5,006 nt of DNA from Parabacteroides sp. TM07-1AC (GTDB lineage Bacteria > Bacteroidota > Bacteroidia > Bacteroidales > Tannerellaceae), in NCBI RefSeq assembly GCF_003480915.1, contig NZ_QUKD01000022.1, positions 1 to 5,006 on the forward strand, written 5' to 3'. Under the pieces are notes generated by a model, which was not told the DNA's origin, did no database searches, and was given only the letters and a program-made list of their open reading frames with translations. Shown piece by piece: positions 4,680 through 5,006 of the stretch (positions are counted from its first letter, which is position 1; every line of letters begins with the position of its first letter). The translations under genes and the position numbers were made by a program.

Positions 4680-4828
4680 TCTGTCTTTGCTCTTCACAGA
4701 GATCGAACAGAAGAACTTTATTTCATTACTTTAGTATTAATACTGACCGCTTGTTCGCCCATCGCGGGATACTTGGTTCATGACGGAACCGCGCAGTCAA
4801 TTTAAATTTATTGATTATAAATAGTTTC
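4680..4828. other. Non-coding 3' region of the DUF6383-type gene
   Basis: No gene is supported. A GC-richer block (4744-4799) can fold: GGTTC/GAACC (4775-4779 and 4786-4790), CGCGG/CCGCG (4763-4767 and 4789-4793, competing with the former) and TGAC/GTCA at the edges (4744-4747 and 4796-4799). The flanks are AT-rich. On the minus strand the block directly follows the DUF6383-type stop codon, so it would be in that mRNA's 3' untranslated region. Frames of 14-20 codons cross it on both strands but have no initiation signals. Confidence 0.4.
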
Positions 4829-5006
4829 TTATTTTACGATTGCTTTAACAGCAGCTTCGCCTTCAACAGCTACTACAACGATACCTGCAGGAGCAGAAAT
4901 CTGAGCTTCAGAAGAAGTGATTACTGTGTTGGCAATTGTCTGACCAAGAACGTTAGTGATTACTACATTCTTGCCTTCAGCACCCTTAACGATTACAGCA
5001 CCTTCA
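4829..5006 (-). CDS. DUF6383-type surface protein, C-terminal 58 residues (partial)
   Basis: The frame enters from the right edge (first whole codon at 5005) and ends with a TAA at 4829-4831. The 58 visible residues include KNVVITNVLGQTIANTVI, AQISAPAGIVVVAVEG and the terminus EAAVKAIVK. This is the beta-sandwich pattern of Bacteroidetes C-terminal sorting-type domains (V-I-x-N-x-x-G-Q ... G-I-V-x-V-x-V), and closely fits DUF6383, which I associate with large secreted or surface proteins of Parabacteroides. Such ends are thought to direct export and surface attachment, but that is family inference. The rest of the gene, including signal peptide and any functional domain, is outside the window. 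Codon use is that of a highly expressed gene (many GCT, GTT and GTA codons). Confidence 0.75.
   Translation of the reverse strand, partial: EGAVIVKGAEGKNVVITNVLGQTIANTVITSSEAQISAPAGIVVVAVEGEAAVKAIVK

Noticed and set aside
4780..4824. Fourteen-codon plus-strand frame (ATG to TAG)
   Set aside because: No promoter or initiation context was seen, and it lies in a foldable 3' region opposite the end of the DUF6383-type gene.

Overview
The window looks like chromosomal or island DNA from a Bacteroidales bacterium, most likely Parabacteroides. Four things point there: promoters of the Bacteroidetes TTTG / TAnnTTTG type, A-rich rather than Shine-Dalgarno sequences before start codons, a DUF4248 gene near a VirE-type gene, and at the right edge the C-terminus of a DUF6383-type surface protein, a domain I associate with Parabacteroides. 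Family names come from motif recognition and memory; no search was run.

Layout. At the left edge a minus-strand promoter (19-50) fires out of the window, divergent from a plus-strand promoter (154-185) for a small DUF4248 gene (207-431). Next is the most interesting part (523-1406): an Abi_2/AbiF-like HEPN protein gene (690-1406, +). Its leader contains what reads as a complete small RNA gene on the opposite strand: a minus-strand promoter overlapping the abi start (658-689), an RNA body of about 85 nt, and an intrinsic terminator (hairpin 580-600 plus a U tract). A plus-strand promoter (523-554) would drive abi through the same stretch. The arrangement suggests an RNA-controlled HEPN ribonuclease, i.e. 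a toxin-antitoxin or abortive-infection module.

Between the convergent abi and VirE genes (1407-1699) no gene is visible. This stretch holds hairpins, a short imperfect direct repeat, and a 148-bp nested inverted repeat with perfect 23-bp arms. The VirE-family protein (1700-3817, -) combines a primase-like N-terminal domain with a VirE P-loop ATPase. Upstream of it on the same strand, across a 16-bp hairpin, lies a small coiled-coil protein gene (3939-4336, -) whose natural ATG is put out of frame by a run of eight A's.

The right part (4337-4828) is non-coding. It carries a short REP-like hairpin, a 153-bp element with 25-bp inverted repeats containing several palindromes built on CTTTAG/CTAAAG, and a strong plus-strand terminator with no plus-strand gene in front of it. 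The window ends inside the 3' part of the DUF6383-type gene (4829-5006, -). The abi gene is visibly more AT-rich than the VirE region, suggesting it was acquired separately into a DUF4248/VirE neighbourhood.
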